64,000 nucleotides of DNA from Tatumella sp. JGM91 (lineage in GTDB: Bacteria; Pseudomonadota; Gammaproteobacteria; Enterobacterales; Enterobacteriaceae): positions 1-64,000 of the forward strand of contig NZ_JAERJP010000010.1 of assembly GCF_018257575.1 (NCBI RefSeq), given 5' to 3'. Each line of letters starts with the position of its first letter. Position 1 is the stretch's first letter. The notes below the pieces were generated by a model. That model was not told the origin of the DNA. It did no database searches and saw only the letters and a list, made by a program, of their open reading frames with translations. A program made the translations under genes and the position numbers. Shown piece after piece: positions 1 through 7,503 of the stretch.

Positions 1-383
1 GGTTAATTTAAGCCGCCAGTTCTCTCTGATATCGATTTGCCTGTACCCTGTTATCACGGTGGGCAATTGGTATCTGTTTACTCCCTGAATATCTTAGTGA
101 CTTAATTATCTGACAATAATTTTATTTTTTTATTTCAGAGATTAAATATTCATTTTTGTGACACGGTCAGTTACTTTTATTATCGATTGCCGGTATTCTG
201 TCAGTTCTGTGATTATTGCTCAGGTGACGAGAGTTTATAAAATTTACAGGCGTGTTATTTAAGCATGATAACGTATAACAGCCAGTAATAGTTCTGGTGT
301 CAGAATATTATCAGGTATAGCTGTTACTTAAATAATGAATATGATATTAGCAGTAAAGTTAACCTTTTAAAACAGGATGGTCA
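1..383. other. Non-coding left edge, AT-rich
   Basis: No convincing gene is seen here on either strand. The stretch is clearly more AT-rich than the window average, like the cassette that follows, and probably carries its promoter. A Shine-Dalgarno-like AGGA lies at about 374-377, seven bases before the start codon at 384. Confidence 0.5.
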
Positions 384-848
384 ATGGATACCGTCGAACA
401 GCTGAATGGAACATATTTTTATGCGGGTAAACCAAATATTATTGCCGCGGAACTATTCTTCATGATTTTTTGTGAGAATACAGCCAGGCAATTCGGTATC
501 GGTATAGCTGATTTCGGGGCCGTTGTCGCTATTGTTTCCGGGAGAAACAACCTGGTGACAAGAGCTAAACCGGCTAATGCTATCAAAGGTACATCTTATG
601 CATCGAGGGGGGCCAGAGCCGTTTTCGGGAAAATAAAATTTCCTTTCGGTATCTCGTTACCTACCTGGCCGGGAGGCTATACACCATGGACAGCGCGTCG
701 TGTGATGGTGCGTAATCTTGCACCCTTTGTCGGCCGTTCAATACCTTTATTTGGGATAATTATTCTGGCTTCAGATGTCACACAAATCACTTATCTGACT
801 GTGCGTGACTACAATACGATAGCCCGGGGCGATGATAAGTTATGGTAG
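384..848 (+). CDS. Hypothetical membrane protein, first gene of a DUF1493 cassette
   Basis: This is a 154-residue protein of unknown function. Two hydrophobic stretches can be seen, at about residues 22-52 (AELFFMIF and the following GIGIADFGAVVAIVSG) and about residues 115-132 (FVGRSIPLFGIIILASDV). A basic, glycine-rich middle separates them, and the tail is polar (YNTIARGDDKLW). It therefore probably associates with or crosses a membrane. The start at 384 has an AGGA seven bases upstream. The gene overlaps the next one by seven bases, so the two are probably translationally coupled. The shape of the C-terminal half, with a hydrophobic GRSIPLFG segment and a short charged tail, reminds me of orphan type VI secretion cargo proteins, but that is an impression and no function is assigned. 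Confidence 0.6.
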   Translation: MDTVEQLNGTYFYAGKPNIIAAELFFMIFCENTARQFGIGIADFGAVVAIVSGRNNLVTRAKPANAIKGTSYASRGARAVFGKIKFPFGISLPTWPGGYTPWTARRVMVRNLAPFVGRSIPLFGIIILASDVTQITYLTVRDYNTIARGDDKLW

Positions 849-1168
849 AAACTATTGTGCAACGGGTTTATATGCTGGTACGGCCGTATGCCGGTACTTA
901 TCTTTTCAACCTTAAGACGGTGATATTAATGCCTGAAACCGATCTTGATACTGATCTGGGTATTGATGAACTTGAAGCTGAAGATCTGATGAATGATTTC
1001 TTCACACAATTTAACGTTGAACGGGGCAGTTTCAGAATTGAAACCTACTATCCACCGGGCACTTTGTCCCTGAATCCTTTCGCAAAAAAAACACTGATAC
1101 CGGTCCCTGACTTTACTATCCGTATGCTGGTTGAATCAGCAAAGGCCGGGCGCTGGCTATTCGATTAA
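842..1168 (+). CDS. DUF1493 family protein (acyl-carrier-like fold)
   Basis: This 108-residue acidic protein fits the DUF1493 family. The recognisable part is the region TDLDTDLGIDELEAEDLMND at about residues 33-52, which resembles the start of the second helix of acyl carrier proteins. The serine that would carry phosphopantetheine is not visible, so it is probably not a working carrier. A C-terminal half with PDFTIRMLVESAKAGRW completes the usual DUF1493 length. It starts inside the stop region of the upstream membrane protein gene (seven-base overlap) and is followed after 20 bases by a short Hcp-like gene, so all three look like one transcript. The family function is unknown. A role as a partner or immunity protein for the upstream gene is possible but is only inference. 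Confidence 0.7.
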   Translation: MVETIVQRVYMLVRPYAGTYLFNLKTVILMPETDLDTDLGIDELEAEDLMNDFFTQFNVERGSFRIETYYPPGTLSLNPFAKKTLIPVPDFTIRMLVESAKAGRWLFD

Positions 1169-1188
1169 CGCTACATAAGGGGGGTATA

Positions 1189-1398
1189 ATGGCAGAACCT
1201 GTTTATTTATTTTTAACTGATGATCGCAGGGCGATTTTACCCGCGCTAACCAGTCCCGGTGAGCGGAAAATTGCCGGGTTTGAAGAGCATCACACTGCCC
1301 GACAACCTGTTTTACCCGCCGGTCGCCAGTCGTGGCTGATAACATCACAGATAACAAAATGTCTCGAGATTCAGGCTTCAGTGACATTTAGTAATTAA
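1189..1398 (+). CDS. Short protein with Hcp-like (type VI tube) N-terminus, possibly truncated
   Basis: This 69-residue reading frame has a strong ribosome binding site (AAGGGGGG at about 1177-1184) and starts MAEPVYLFLTDD, which closely resembles the start of Hcp/TssD, the tube protein of type VI secretion (typically about 160 residues). Later pieces align loosely with Hcp: SPGERKIAGFEEHH with the GREG..I..FEH region, and WLITSQITK with the ITKEIDKSSP region. The reading frame then stops at less than half the normal length. I read it as a decayed or shortened Hcp-like gene. It could also be an unrelated small protein with a chance resemblance. No other type VI genes are visible in the window. 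Confidence 0.4.
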   Translation: MAEPVYLFLTDDRRAILPALTSPGERKIAGFEEHHTARQPVLPAGRQSWLITSQITKCLEIQASVTFSN

Positions 1399-1513
1399 TT
1401 ATTAATATGATAATAATTCGCATTTACAATCATTAATATCGCGTCCAGATTAATCGTTATGGCGGGTGCATGGTGCGGCCGCAGGCAGTAATCTGTCAGG
1501 AGCGATAAGCAGA

Positions 1514-2032
1514 ATGAAATCTTCAAAATTACTTATTGGTGTGGCCGCGGGGTCGGTGATGTTTTCGGCGACAGTGCTGGCCAAAGAGTATCCGATTGGC
1601 GGGCCAGTTGAACATCAGGGAATGCAGATTGCCTCATCTTATCTGCTGAATATCGAAACCAGTCCGTCACCGGAGTCGATGGTGATGGGTAACGATGTTA
1701 TTCATCTGGAAACCGATGTCCATGCGACTAAAAATAATCAATGGGGATTTTCTGAAGGGGAGTGGATCCCCTATCTGTCGGTAGATTATGTGGTACAGAA
1801 ACAGGGTGACAGCCATTTCCTGGAATTCGGTCAGTTGCTGCCGATGTCTGCTGACGATGGTGCGCACTATGCCCATAGCGTAAAAATGGCCGGCGCGGGT
1901 ACCTATAAAGTCACCCTGAAATATAACGCCCCGGATGAACAGGGCTATGCACGCCATACTGATAAAGCCACCGGAATTCCGCGCTGGTTTGCCCCCTTTA
2001 CCGAAACCTTTACCTTCCATTACCCCCAATAA
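1514..2032 (+). CDS. Periplasmic Fe2+ transport protein (P19/Tpd/FetP family)
   Basis: This 172-residue secreted protein belongs to the iron transport family of Campylobacter P19 and related Tpd proteins (PF10634), which bind copper and iron in the periplasm and work with an FTR1-type permease. It has a clear signal peptide (MKSSKLLIGVAAGSVMFSAT, cleavage probable after VLA before KEYPIG). The metal-binding region is rich in Met, His and Asp: EHQGMQIA, then MVMGNDVIHLETDVHAT, then DGAHYAHSVKM. The start at 1514 is preferred because CAGGAG lies 11 bases upstream and the signal peptide begins there, although an upstream in-frame start at 1466 exists. The permease and accessory genes that normally follow are absent, and a terminator comes directly after it. 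Confidence 0.85.
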   Translation: MKSSKLLIGVAAGSVMFSATVLAKEYPIGGPVEHQGMQIASSYLLNIETSPSPESMVMGNDVIHLETDVHATKNNQWGFSEGEWIPYLSVDYVVQKQGDSHFLEFGQLLPMSADDGAHYAHSVKMAGAGTYKVTLKYNAPDEQGYARHTDKATGIPRWFAPFTETFTFHYPQ

Positions 2033-2040
2033 TCGCCGCA

Positions 2041-2070
2041 CGGCAGGCGCACTGGCCTGCCGTCACTTTT
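2041..2070 (+). terminator. Rho-independent terminator-like hairpin after the iron protein gene
   Basis: An eight-base perfect stem (CGGCAGGC / GCCTGCCG, six-base loop) starts eight bases after the stop codon and is followed by a short T-rich stretch (CACTTTTCCC). The T run is weak, so efficiency is uncertain. Confidence 0.6.
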
Positions 2071-2534
2071 CCCGAATCCTGTCCGTCCGTACTGCTTAAC
2101 CGCACTTTTCCCGCTGATTGCCGCAACCCTTCTCTGAGGGCGGTGTACTGATCATACTGCCGGCTGCAAATCTGTAGCGGATGACAGCGCTCTGCACTGA
2201 GGGCCTGGCCGGTGGTAAATATTTATAGCCTGCTTAATAATAAATATCTTTGATGATGATTATCATATTTCCCGGGCAGAGGAAAAATAAAAACCAGTTA
2301 AATCAATGTGAATATTTTCGCGCGGGTTATTTATTGCGATATAACCGAATGTTTACCAATAAATAATTAATCAATCGTTCGGAAGATACAAAAAATGCGC
2401 TTCTGGTTTTATTTTTTCAATGCTTGAGTCAGATCCCATATTGAATGCTTAACTCTCTTAAAGCGTCATTTTATTGCAAGCTATGATTTATATTTCTCAC
2501 GCACTCCGGTCTGCAGACAGCAAAAGGAAAAGTG
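2071..2534. other. Intergenic region upstream of manA
   Basis: About 460 bases without a supported gene. The right half is AT-rich and must carry the manA promoter. AAAAGGA at about 2523-2529 is the manA ribosome binding site. No clear operator was recognised. Confidence 0.5.
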
Positions 2535-3710
2535 ATGAACCGTTTAATTATTATCATCCAGCATTATGACTGGGGCAGTAAAACCGCCCTGACAGAACTC
2601 TATGGTATTGAAAATTCAGCCGGTCAGCCGATGGCCGAATTATGGATGGGTGCCCACCCTGATGCCAGTTCGTCAATAATCACCGCGGGCCGGCAAATCA
2701 GCCTGGCCGATGTTATCCGTGATGATCCGCAGCAAATGCTCGGGGCAGAGGTTGCGCGGCGTTTTTCGGGGCTGCCGTTTCTGTTTAAGGTACTCTGTGC
2801 CGCCAGTCCGCTGTCCATCCAGGTGCATCCCCATAAAGCGGCGGCAGAGCAGGGCTTTGCCCGTGAGCAACAGGCCGGCATTCCCCATGACTCACCGTTA
2901 CGTAATTACAAAGACCCTAACCATAAACCGGAATTACTCTATGCCCTGACGCCTTTTCGGGCGATAAACGGCTTCCGCTCGCCCCGGCAGATTGCCGGAT
3001 TACTGACCCCGCTGGCTGGTACGGATCCGCTGATTGCCGCCTTTGTCGCCCGGCCGGGGACAGAGGCGCTGAAAGCGCTGTTTGCCGGTCTGCTGGGGAT
3101 GCAGGGACAGGATGCTGCCAGGGCGGTACGTCGCTTATCAGAAGTCAGTGCTCACTTACCCGGTGAGGCATGGCAGGCAGTGCGCGAACTGCAGCAGTAT
3201 TATCCGCAGGATATGGGGCTGTTTATGCCATTGTTATTGAATGTGGTGCAGCTGCAGCCCGGAGAAGCGATGTTTCTGTATGCGGGCACGCCCCATGCCT
3301 ATCTTTCCGGCTGCGGGCTGGAAGTGATGGCCAATTCTGACAATGTACTGCGGGCCGGACTGACACATAAACATATGGATATTACTGAGTTACTGGCGAA
3401 TGTTGATTTCACTGTCAGTCACCCGGAACAGCTGCGTGTCACTCCGGTTGTTTCGCAGGGTGAATTTAGTTTTCCGGTACCGGTCAGTGACTTCAGTTTC
3501 GCGGTGCATCAGTTGCAGGCCGTGCCCTGCGCCTTGTCATGGGGCGGACCGCTGATTGTATTCTGCCTGCAGGGCGAGGCCCTGTGTCAGTGCGCCGGGC
3601 AGCAGCTGAGCCTTCACGCCGGACAGTCAGCCTTTATTGGCGCCAGCGAACGGCCCTTGCTGGTCAGCGGCGACGGACGTCTGGCCGGGGCGTATTGTGA
3701 AATTTATTAA
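2535..3710 (+). CDS. manA: Mannose-6-phosphate isomerase, class I
   Basis: The enzyme interconverts mannose 6-phosphate and fructose 6-phosphate in the cytoplasm, feeding imported mannose into glycolysis. The product is 391 residues, the same length as E. coli ManA. Type I phosphomannose isomerase signatures are visible: HYDWGSK near the N-terminus, the zinc ligands in IQVHPHK (Gln and His) and in NHKPELLYAL (Glu), and the final histidine in YAGTPHAYLSGCGLEVMANS, followed by the active-site arginine region VLRAGLTHK. The ATG at 2535 is chosen over an adjacent in-frame GTG at 2532 because of spacing from AAAAGGA. It lies next to the mannose phosphotransferase operon, so import and first metabolic step are neighbours, although a terminator separates them. 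Confidence 0.96.
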   Translation: MNRLIIIIQHYDWGSKTALTELYGIENSAGQPMAELWMGAHPDASSSIITAGRQISLADVIRDDPQQMLGAEVARRFSGLPFLFKVLCAASPLSIQVHPHKAAAEQGFAREQQAGIPHDSPLRNYKDPNHKPELLYALTPFRAINGFRSPRQIAGLLTPLAGTDPLIAAFVARPGTEALKALFAGLLGMQGQDAARAVRRLSEVSAHLPGEAWQAVRELQQYYPQDMGLFMPLLLNVVQLQPGEAMFLYAGTPHAYLSGCGLEVMANSDNVLRAGLTHKHMDITELLANVDFTVSHPEQLRVTPVVSQGEFSFPVPVSDFSFAVHQLQAVPCALSWGGPLIVFCLQGEALCQCAGQQLSLHAGQSAFIGASERPLLVSGDGRLAGAYCEIY

Positions 3711-3730
3711 TTATTTACTTTACCGGCAGC

Positions 3731-3759
3731 GCACAGTTTTTTCCCTGTGCTATATTTTT
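3731..3759 (+). terminator. Terminator after manA
   Basis: Hairpin GCACAG / CTGTGC with a T-rich loop, 20 bases after the manA stop, followed by TATATTTTTA. This suggests manA and manXYZ are separate transcripts. Confidence 0.65.
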
Positions 3760-4115
3760 ATCAATACCGGTTACCCGGAGAATGAAAAATTTAAATTTAT
3801 TTAAATCAAAGTTATAAAAAAATGATCTGCCGCATTGTCAGCAGCTGAGTGCTCTGCCGGGCAGTATGATTTTAATTAACCTGTGTGAAATAATATATTC
3901 ACCTGAGGCTAATATATTATTTTAAATAATAATTATTCATCTCCGTGATGCGCCGGTCGCCTCGTTTTACTGAGTCCCGTCACATATTTTATTTTTTTTA
4001 GGGAATAAAATAACTCTGTTTCCGAATACACTTTCCTGATATTTGCGTGTTTTTATCCTGACCATTGCAGATGCAGGACCTTTGAGAAAGATGTAGTTGA
4101 TACGGGAGGTAGCAA
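3760..4115 (+). promoter_or_regulatory. manXYZ leader and promoter region with a possible CRP site
   Basis: An AT-rich stretch of about 350 bases with no gene. At 3971-3984 the bases TGAGTCCCGTCACA match the TGA-N6-TCACA part of the CRP consensus, with the first two bases of the left half-site not matching, so this is a moderate CRP candidate. An inverted repeat GTGTGAAATAATATATTCAC lies at about 3883-3902 and could be an operator. In E. coli manXYZ is controlled by CRP and Mlc, but I cannot assign an Mlc site with confidence. GGGAGG at about 4104-4109 is the manX ribosome binding site. Confidence 0.35.
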
Positions 4116-5099
4116 GTGACTATTGCTATTGTCATTGGTACTCACGGTTGGGCGGCAGAACAATTGCTGAAAACCGCAGAAATGTTGTTAGGTGAGCAGG
4201 ATAATGTCGGCTGGATTGACTTTGTCCCTGGTGAGAATGCTGACACCTTAATCGAAAAATATACCGCGAGGTTAGCAGCACTGGAGACCAGCCAGGGCGT
4301 GTTATTTTTGGTGGATACCTGGGGCGGCAGTCCGTTTAATGCGGCCAGCCGGATGGTAACAGAGAAAGAAAACTATGAGGTGATTGCCGGAGTCAATGTG
4401 CCGATGCTGGTGGAAACCTTTATGGCACGGGACGATAACCCGGCATTTAATGAACTGGTGGCGATCGCGCTGGAAACCGGACGTGAAGGGGTCAGGGCAC
4501 TGAAATTTCAGCCAGAAACGGCCACCCCCGCCGTTGCCCCTGCCAGCCCTCAGCCGGTGAAAACCGCTACCGCACCGGCCCCGCAAAAGCCGATGAGTGA
4601 CAGTGATTATATGGTGATTGGTCTGGCTCGTATCGATGACCGTCTGATCCACGGACAGGTGGCGACCCGCTGGACCAAAGAAACCAATGTGTCGCGCATT
4701 ATTGTGGTCAGTGACGAGGTGGCCGCCGATCAGGTGCGCAAAACACTGCTGACCCAGGTGGCCCCGCCGGGAGTTACGGCCCATGTGGTGGACGTCGCCA
4801 AAATGCTGCGGGTTTATAACAATCCTAAATATGCCGGCCAGCGGGTTATGCTGCTGTTTACCAATCCCACGGACGTCGAACGTCTGGCCGCAGGCGGGGT
4901 GAAATTTACCAGTATTAATATCGGGGGGATGGCGTTCCGCCAGGGGAAAACCCAGGTCACCAATGCGGTGTCGGTCGATGCGCAGGATATCGGGGCCTTT
5001 AAAAAGCTCAATAGTCGCGGGATTGAGCTGGAAGTGCGTAAGGTCTCTTCCGATCAGAAAGTAAAAATGATGGATCTTATCGGCAAACTGGGCCAGTGA
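4116..5099 (+). CDS. manX: PTS mannose-specific EIIAB component
   Basis: This cytoplasmic protein accepts phosphate from HPr and passes it to mannose (also glucose, glucosamine and related sugars) during uptake through ManYZ. The product is 327 residues, against 323 in E. coli. The IIA domain carries the phospho-histidine His10 in GTHGWAAE. A flexible Ala/Pro/Gln-rich linker spans about residues 135-160. The IIB domain carries the second phospho-histidine His179 in RIDDRLIHGQVA. The start is a GTG with a GGGAGG site seven bases upstream. It is the first gene of the manXYZ-manO operon, and its stop lies 50 bases before manY. Confidence 0.96.
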   Translation: MTIAIVIGTHGWAAEQLLKTAEMLLGEQDNVGWIDFVPGENADTLIEKYTARLAALETSQGVLFLVDTWGGSPFNAASRMVTEKENYEVIAGVNVPMLVETFMARDDNPAFNELVAIALETGREGVRALKFQPETATPAVAPASPQPVKTATAPAPQKPMSDSDYMVIGLARIDDRLIHGQVATRWTKETNVSRIIVVSDEVAADQVRKTLLTQVAPPGVTAHVVDVAKMLRVYNNPKYAGQRVMLLFTNPTDVERLAAGGVKFTSINIGGMAFRQGKTQVTNAVSVDAQDIGAFKKLNSRGIELEVRKVSSDQKVKMMDLIGKLGQ

Positions 5100-5149
5100 T
5101 TGCCCGGCAGTCTGTCGTCTTATCAGTTTAACCTCACAGGAGAAGTACA

Positions 5150-5947
5150 ATGGAGATAACCACACTTCAGATTGTACTGATATTCATCGTTGCCTGTATT
5201 GCCGGTATGGAATCAATACTGGATGAGTTTCAGTTTCACCGGCCCCTGGTGGCCTGTACCTTAGTCGGTCTGGTGCTCGGCGATATGAAAACCGGCATTA
5301 TTATCGGCGGTACTCTGGAAATGATTGCCCTTGGCTGGATGAATATCGGGGCGGCGGTTGCCCCCGATGCGGCACTGGCATCGATTATTTCGACCATTCT
5401 GGTGATTGCCGGTCACCAGGGGATCGGGGCCGGTATTGCGCTGGCGATCCCGCTGGCGGCGGCCGGTCAGGTATTAACCATTATCGTGCGTACTATTACC
5501 GTTGGTTTCCAGCATGCGGCCGATAAAGCGGCCAATAACGGCAATCTGAGCGCATTATCCTGGATCCATGTGTCGGCGTTACTGCTGCAGGCCATGCGTA
5601 TCGCTATCCCGGCACTGATTGTCGCGGTATCCGTCGGCACCAGTGAAGTGCAGTCGATGCTGAATGCGATTCCGGAAGTGGTGACCAATGGCCTGAATAT
5701 TGCCGGTGGCATGATTGTGGTTGTCGGTTACGCGATGGTGATCAATATGATGCGTGCCGGCTATCTGATGCCTTTCTTTTATCTCGGATTCGTGACGGCG
5801 GCCTTTACCAACTTCAACCTGGTGGCGCTGGGCGTTATCGGCGCAGTCATGGCGGTACTCTATATCCAGCTGAGCCCCAAATATAACCGTTCTGCGGCCC
5901 CGGTGGCGGCATCGGGTAATAACGATCTTGATAACGAATTAGATTAA
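5150..5947 (+). CDS. manY: PTS mannose-specific EIIC component
   Basis: This integral membrane protein of 265 residues forms the sugar channel together with ManZ. Its start MEITTLQIVLIFIVACIAGM and the pattern of hydrophobic segments match the mannose family EIIC. Typical motifs are ESILDEFQFHRPL near the N-terminus and the loop region LGDMKTGIIIGGTLEMIALG. The ribosome binding site AGGAGA lies about eight bases before the ATG. It sits between manX and manZ in the conserved order, 12 bases before the preferred manZ start. The tail after about residue 248 (Ala/Pro/Asn-rich, ending in NDLDNELD) is polar and cytoplasmic. Confidence 0.96.
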   Translation: MEITTLQIVLIFIVACIAGMESILDEFQFHRPLVACTLVGLVLGDMKTGIIIGGTLEMIALGWMNIGAAVAPDAALASIISTILVIAGHQGIGAGIALAIPLAAAGQVLTIIVRTITVGFQHAADKAANNGNLSALSWIHVSALLLQAMRIAIPALIVAVSVGTSEVQSMLNAIPEVVTNGLNIAGGMIVVVGYAMVINMMRAGYLMPFFYLGFVTAAFTNFNLVALGVIGAVMAVLYIQLSPKYNRSAAPVAASGNNDLDNELD

Positions 5948-5959
5948 GAGGTGAGAGAA

Positions 5960-6808
5960 ATGGTTGATACAACCCGTCCGACAGAGAAAAAGCTCACCCC
6001 CGGTGATATCCGTGGCGTCTTTATTCGTTCGAACCTGTTTCAGGGGTCGTGGAACTTTGAACGTATGCAGGCGCTGGGGTTCTGCTTTTCGATGATACCG
6101 GCGATACGCCGCCTGTATCCGGAAAATAACGATGACCGCCGTCAGGCAATCCGGCGTCATCTGGAGTTTTTTAATACCCATCCGTATATGGCGGCCCCGG
6201 TACTGGGGGTAACCCTGGCGATGGAGGAGCAGCGTGCCAATGGTGCCGCGATTGATGATGCGGCAATTAACGGCATTAAAGTGGGCCTGATGGGGCCGCT
6301 GGCCGGGGTAGGTGACCCGATTTACTGGGGAACGGTCCGTCCGGTATTCGCGGCTCTGGGCGCAGGGATTGCCATGAGCGGCAGCCTGCTCGGTCCTTTG
6401 CTGTTCTTTGTGTTGTTTAATGCCGTCCGTCTGCTGACTCTGTACTATGGTATTTCTTACGGATACCGCAAAGGGGTCGATATCGTAAAAGATATGGGCG
6501 GTGGCTTTCTGCAAAAACTGACCGAAGGAGCATCGATTCTCGGGTTATTTGTGATGGGGGCGCTGGTGAATAAGTGGACCCATGTCAATATACCGCTGGT
6601 GGTGTCGACGGTTGTCGACCCGAACGGGGCTGAGCAGGTCACCACGGTACAGACCATTCTCGACCAGTTAATGCCGGGGCTGGTGCCTTTGCTGCTGACG
6701 TTTGGCTGTATGTGGCTGTTGCGCAAAAAAGTGAATGCGCTGTGGATCATTATCGGCTTCTTCGTTATCGGTATTGCCGGTTATGCGGCCGGCCTGCTGG
6801 GAATGTAA
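5960..6808 (+). CDS. manZ: PTS mannose-specific EIID component
   Basis: This 282-residue membrane component forms the sugar-conducting complex with ManY. It begins MVDTTRPTEKKLTPGDIRGV and contains the EIID signatures SNLFQGSWNFERMQALGF and GLMGPLAGVGDPIYWGTVRP. Hydrophobic segments are concentrated in the second half. A GTG three codons upstream (5951) is also in frame, but ATG 5960 is preferred because GAGGTGAG sits just upstream and because E. coli ManZ starts at the same residue. In enterobacteria the complex also serves as an entry route for some bacteriophage DNA and bacteriocins. That is family knowledge and is not visible here. Confidence 0.96.
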   Translation: MVDTTRPTEKKLTPGDIRGVFIRSNLFQGSWNFERMQALGFCFSMIPAIRRLYPENNDDRRQAIRRHLEFFNTHPYMAAPVLGVTLAMEEQRANGAAIDDAAINGIKVGLMGPLAGVGDPIYWGTVRPVFAALGAGIAMSGSLLGPLLFFVLFNAVRLLTLYYGISYGYRKGVDIVKDMGGGFLQKLTEGASILGLFVMGALVNKWTHVNIPLVVSTVVDPNGAEQVTTVQTILDQLMPGLVPLLLTFGCMWLLRKKVNALWIIIGFFVIGIAGYAAGLLGM

Positions 6809-6818
6809 TCGCAGACAG

Positions 6819-6843
6819 GGCGGGGGCGATGGCTGCCCCCGCC
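6819..6843 (+). terminator. GC-rich hairpin between manZ and manO
   Basis: A perfect nine-base stem (GGCGGGGGC / GCCCCCGCC, seven-base loop) lies ten bases after the manZ stop and just before the manO ribosome binding site (GAGGAGTGAG). There is no T run, so it is more likely a partial terminator or an mRNA-stabilising 3' hairpin that lowers manO expression relative to manXYZ. Confidence 0.5.
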
Positions 6844-6858
6844 GTTGAGGAGTGAGAA

Positions 6859-7320
6859 ATGTCACTAACCGACAGCGTACTGGTGTTATTGAGTGTCTGC
6901 CTGCTGGGCTGGCTGCTATTTGATCAGGTCATCACCGGCTGGCTGAAAGGGCCGACCCTGCTGAAAGTGAGTCTGCTGCGCAGTAAGCGGATTGACGGGG
7001 CTATTTTTATCGGGCTGCTGGCGATTCTGCTGTACAACAATATCAATTCTGCGGGTGAGCCCCTGACCGGCTGGCTGTTATCCGTATTGCTGGTGGCCGG
7101 GGTGTATCTGGTGTGGCTGCGGCGTCCGGCACTGTTACTTAAGCCTCAGGGGTTCTGGTTGTGCTCGCTGTTTATCCCTTATCGCGCCATTCATAATATC
7201 CGTCTGTCAGAAGACGGGGTGCTGGTTATTCGTCTGGCATCACGTAATCTGCTGATCCGCGTACGTAATATTGATGATCTTGAACATATTTACCGCACCA
7301 TGATTGCCACCAGCGACTAA
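6859..7320 (+). CDS. manO: ManO / YobD family inner membrane protein (DUF986)
   Basis: A 153-residue protein of the DUF986 family, matching E. coli YobD (now ManO, 152 residues), which sits at the end of manXYZ there too. Three membrane segments are visible in the first 110 residues: VLVLLSVCLLGWLLF, a segment around IDGAIFIGLLAILLYNN, and the segment LLSVLLVAGVYLVWL. The cytoplasmic C-terminal half carries the conserved stretch LSEDGVLVI and RNLLIRVRNIDDLEHIY. The molecular role is not firmly established. A link to function or control of the mannose permease is inferred from the conserved neighbourhood. Confidence 0.9.
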   Translation: MSLTDSVLVLLSVCLLGWLLFDQVITGWLKGPTLLKVSLLRSKRIDGAIFIGLLAILLYNNINSAGEPLTGWLLSVLLVAGVYLVWLRRPALLLKPQGFWLCSLFIPYRAIHNIRLSEDGVLVIRLASRNLLIRVRNIDDLEHIYRTMIATSD

Positions 7321-7503
7321 GCGGTGCTACTTTAGCCATTCTTTTCCCCGCGGCGGATACCTCCCAATTCCTAAAAGCAGAAAAAATCTCATTATTTGTT
7401 TGGTGGTTGCCGCTGCGGACGGCACAATAGCTGTCATTATTCCGCTCTGCCTGAGCTACGCAGAGTATGGCAGTTTTACGCTTACTCAATGGATGTATGG
7501 ACT

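Noticed and set aside
4302-5165. 287-codon minus-strand frame opposite manX
   Set aside because: It is a shadow of the GC-rich manX coding strand, with composition and residues (many His, Arg, Gly) typical of antisense frames.
7321-7503. Manganese riboswitch after manO or a JUMPstart/ops element before ugd
   Set aside because: E. coli has mntP with a yybP-ykoY riboswitch after manO, but no mntP or matching structure is seen here, and GGCGGATA near 7352 does not equal the ops core GGCGGTAG.
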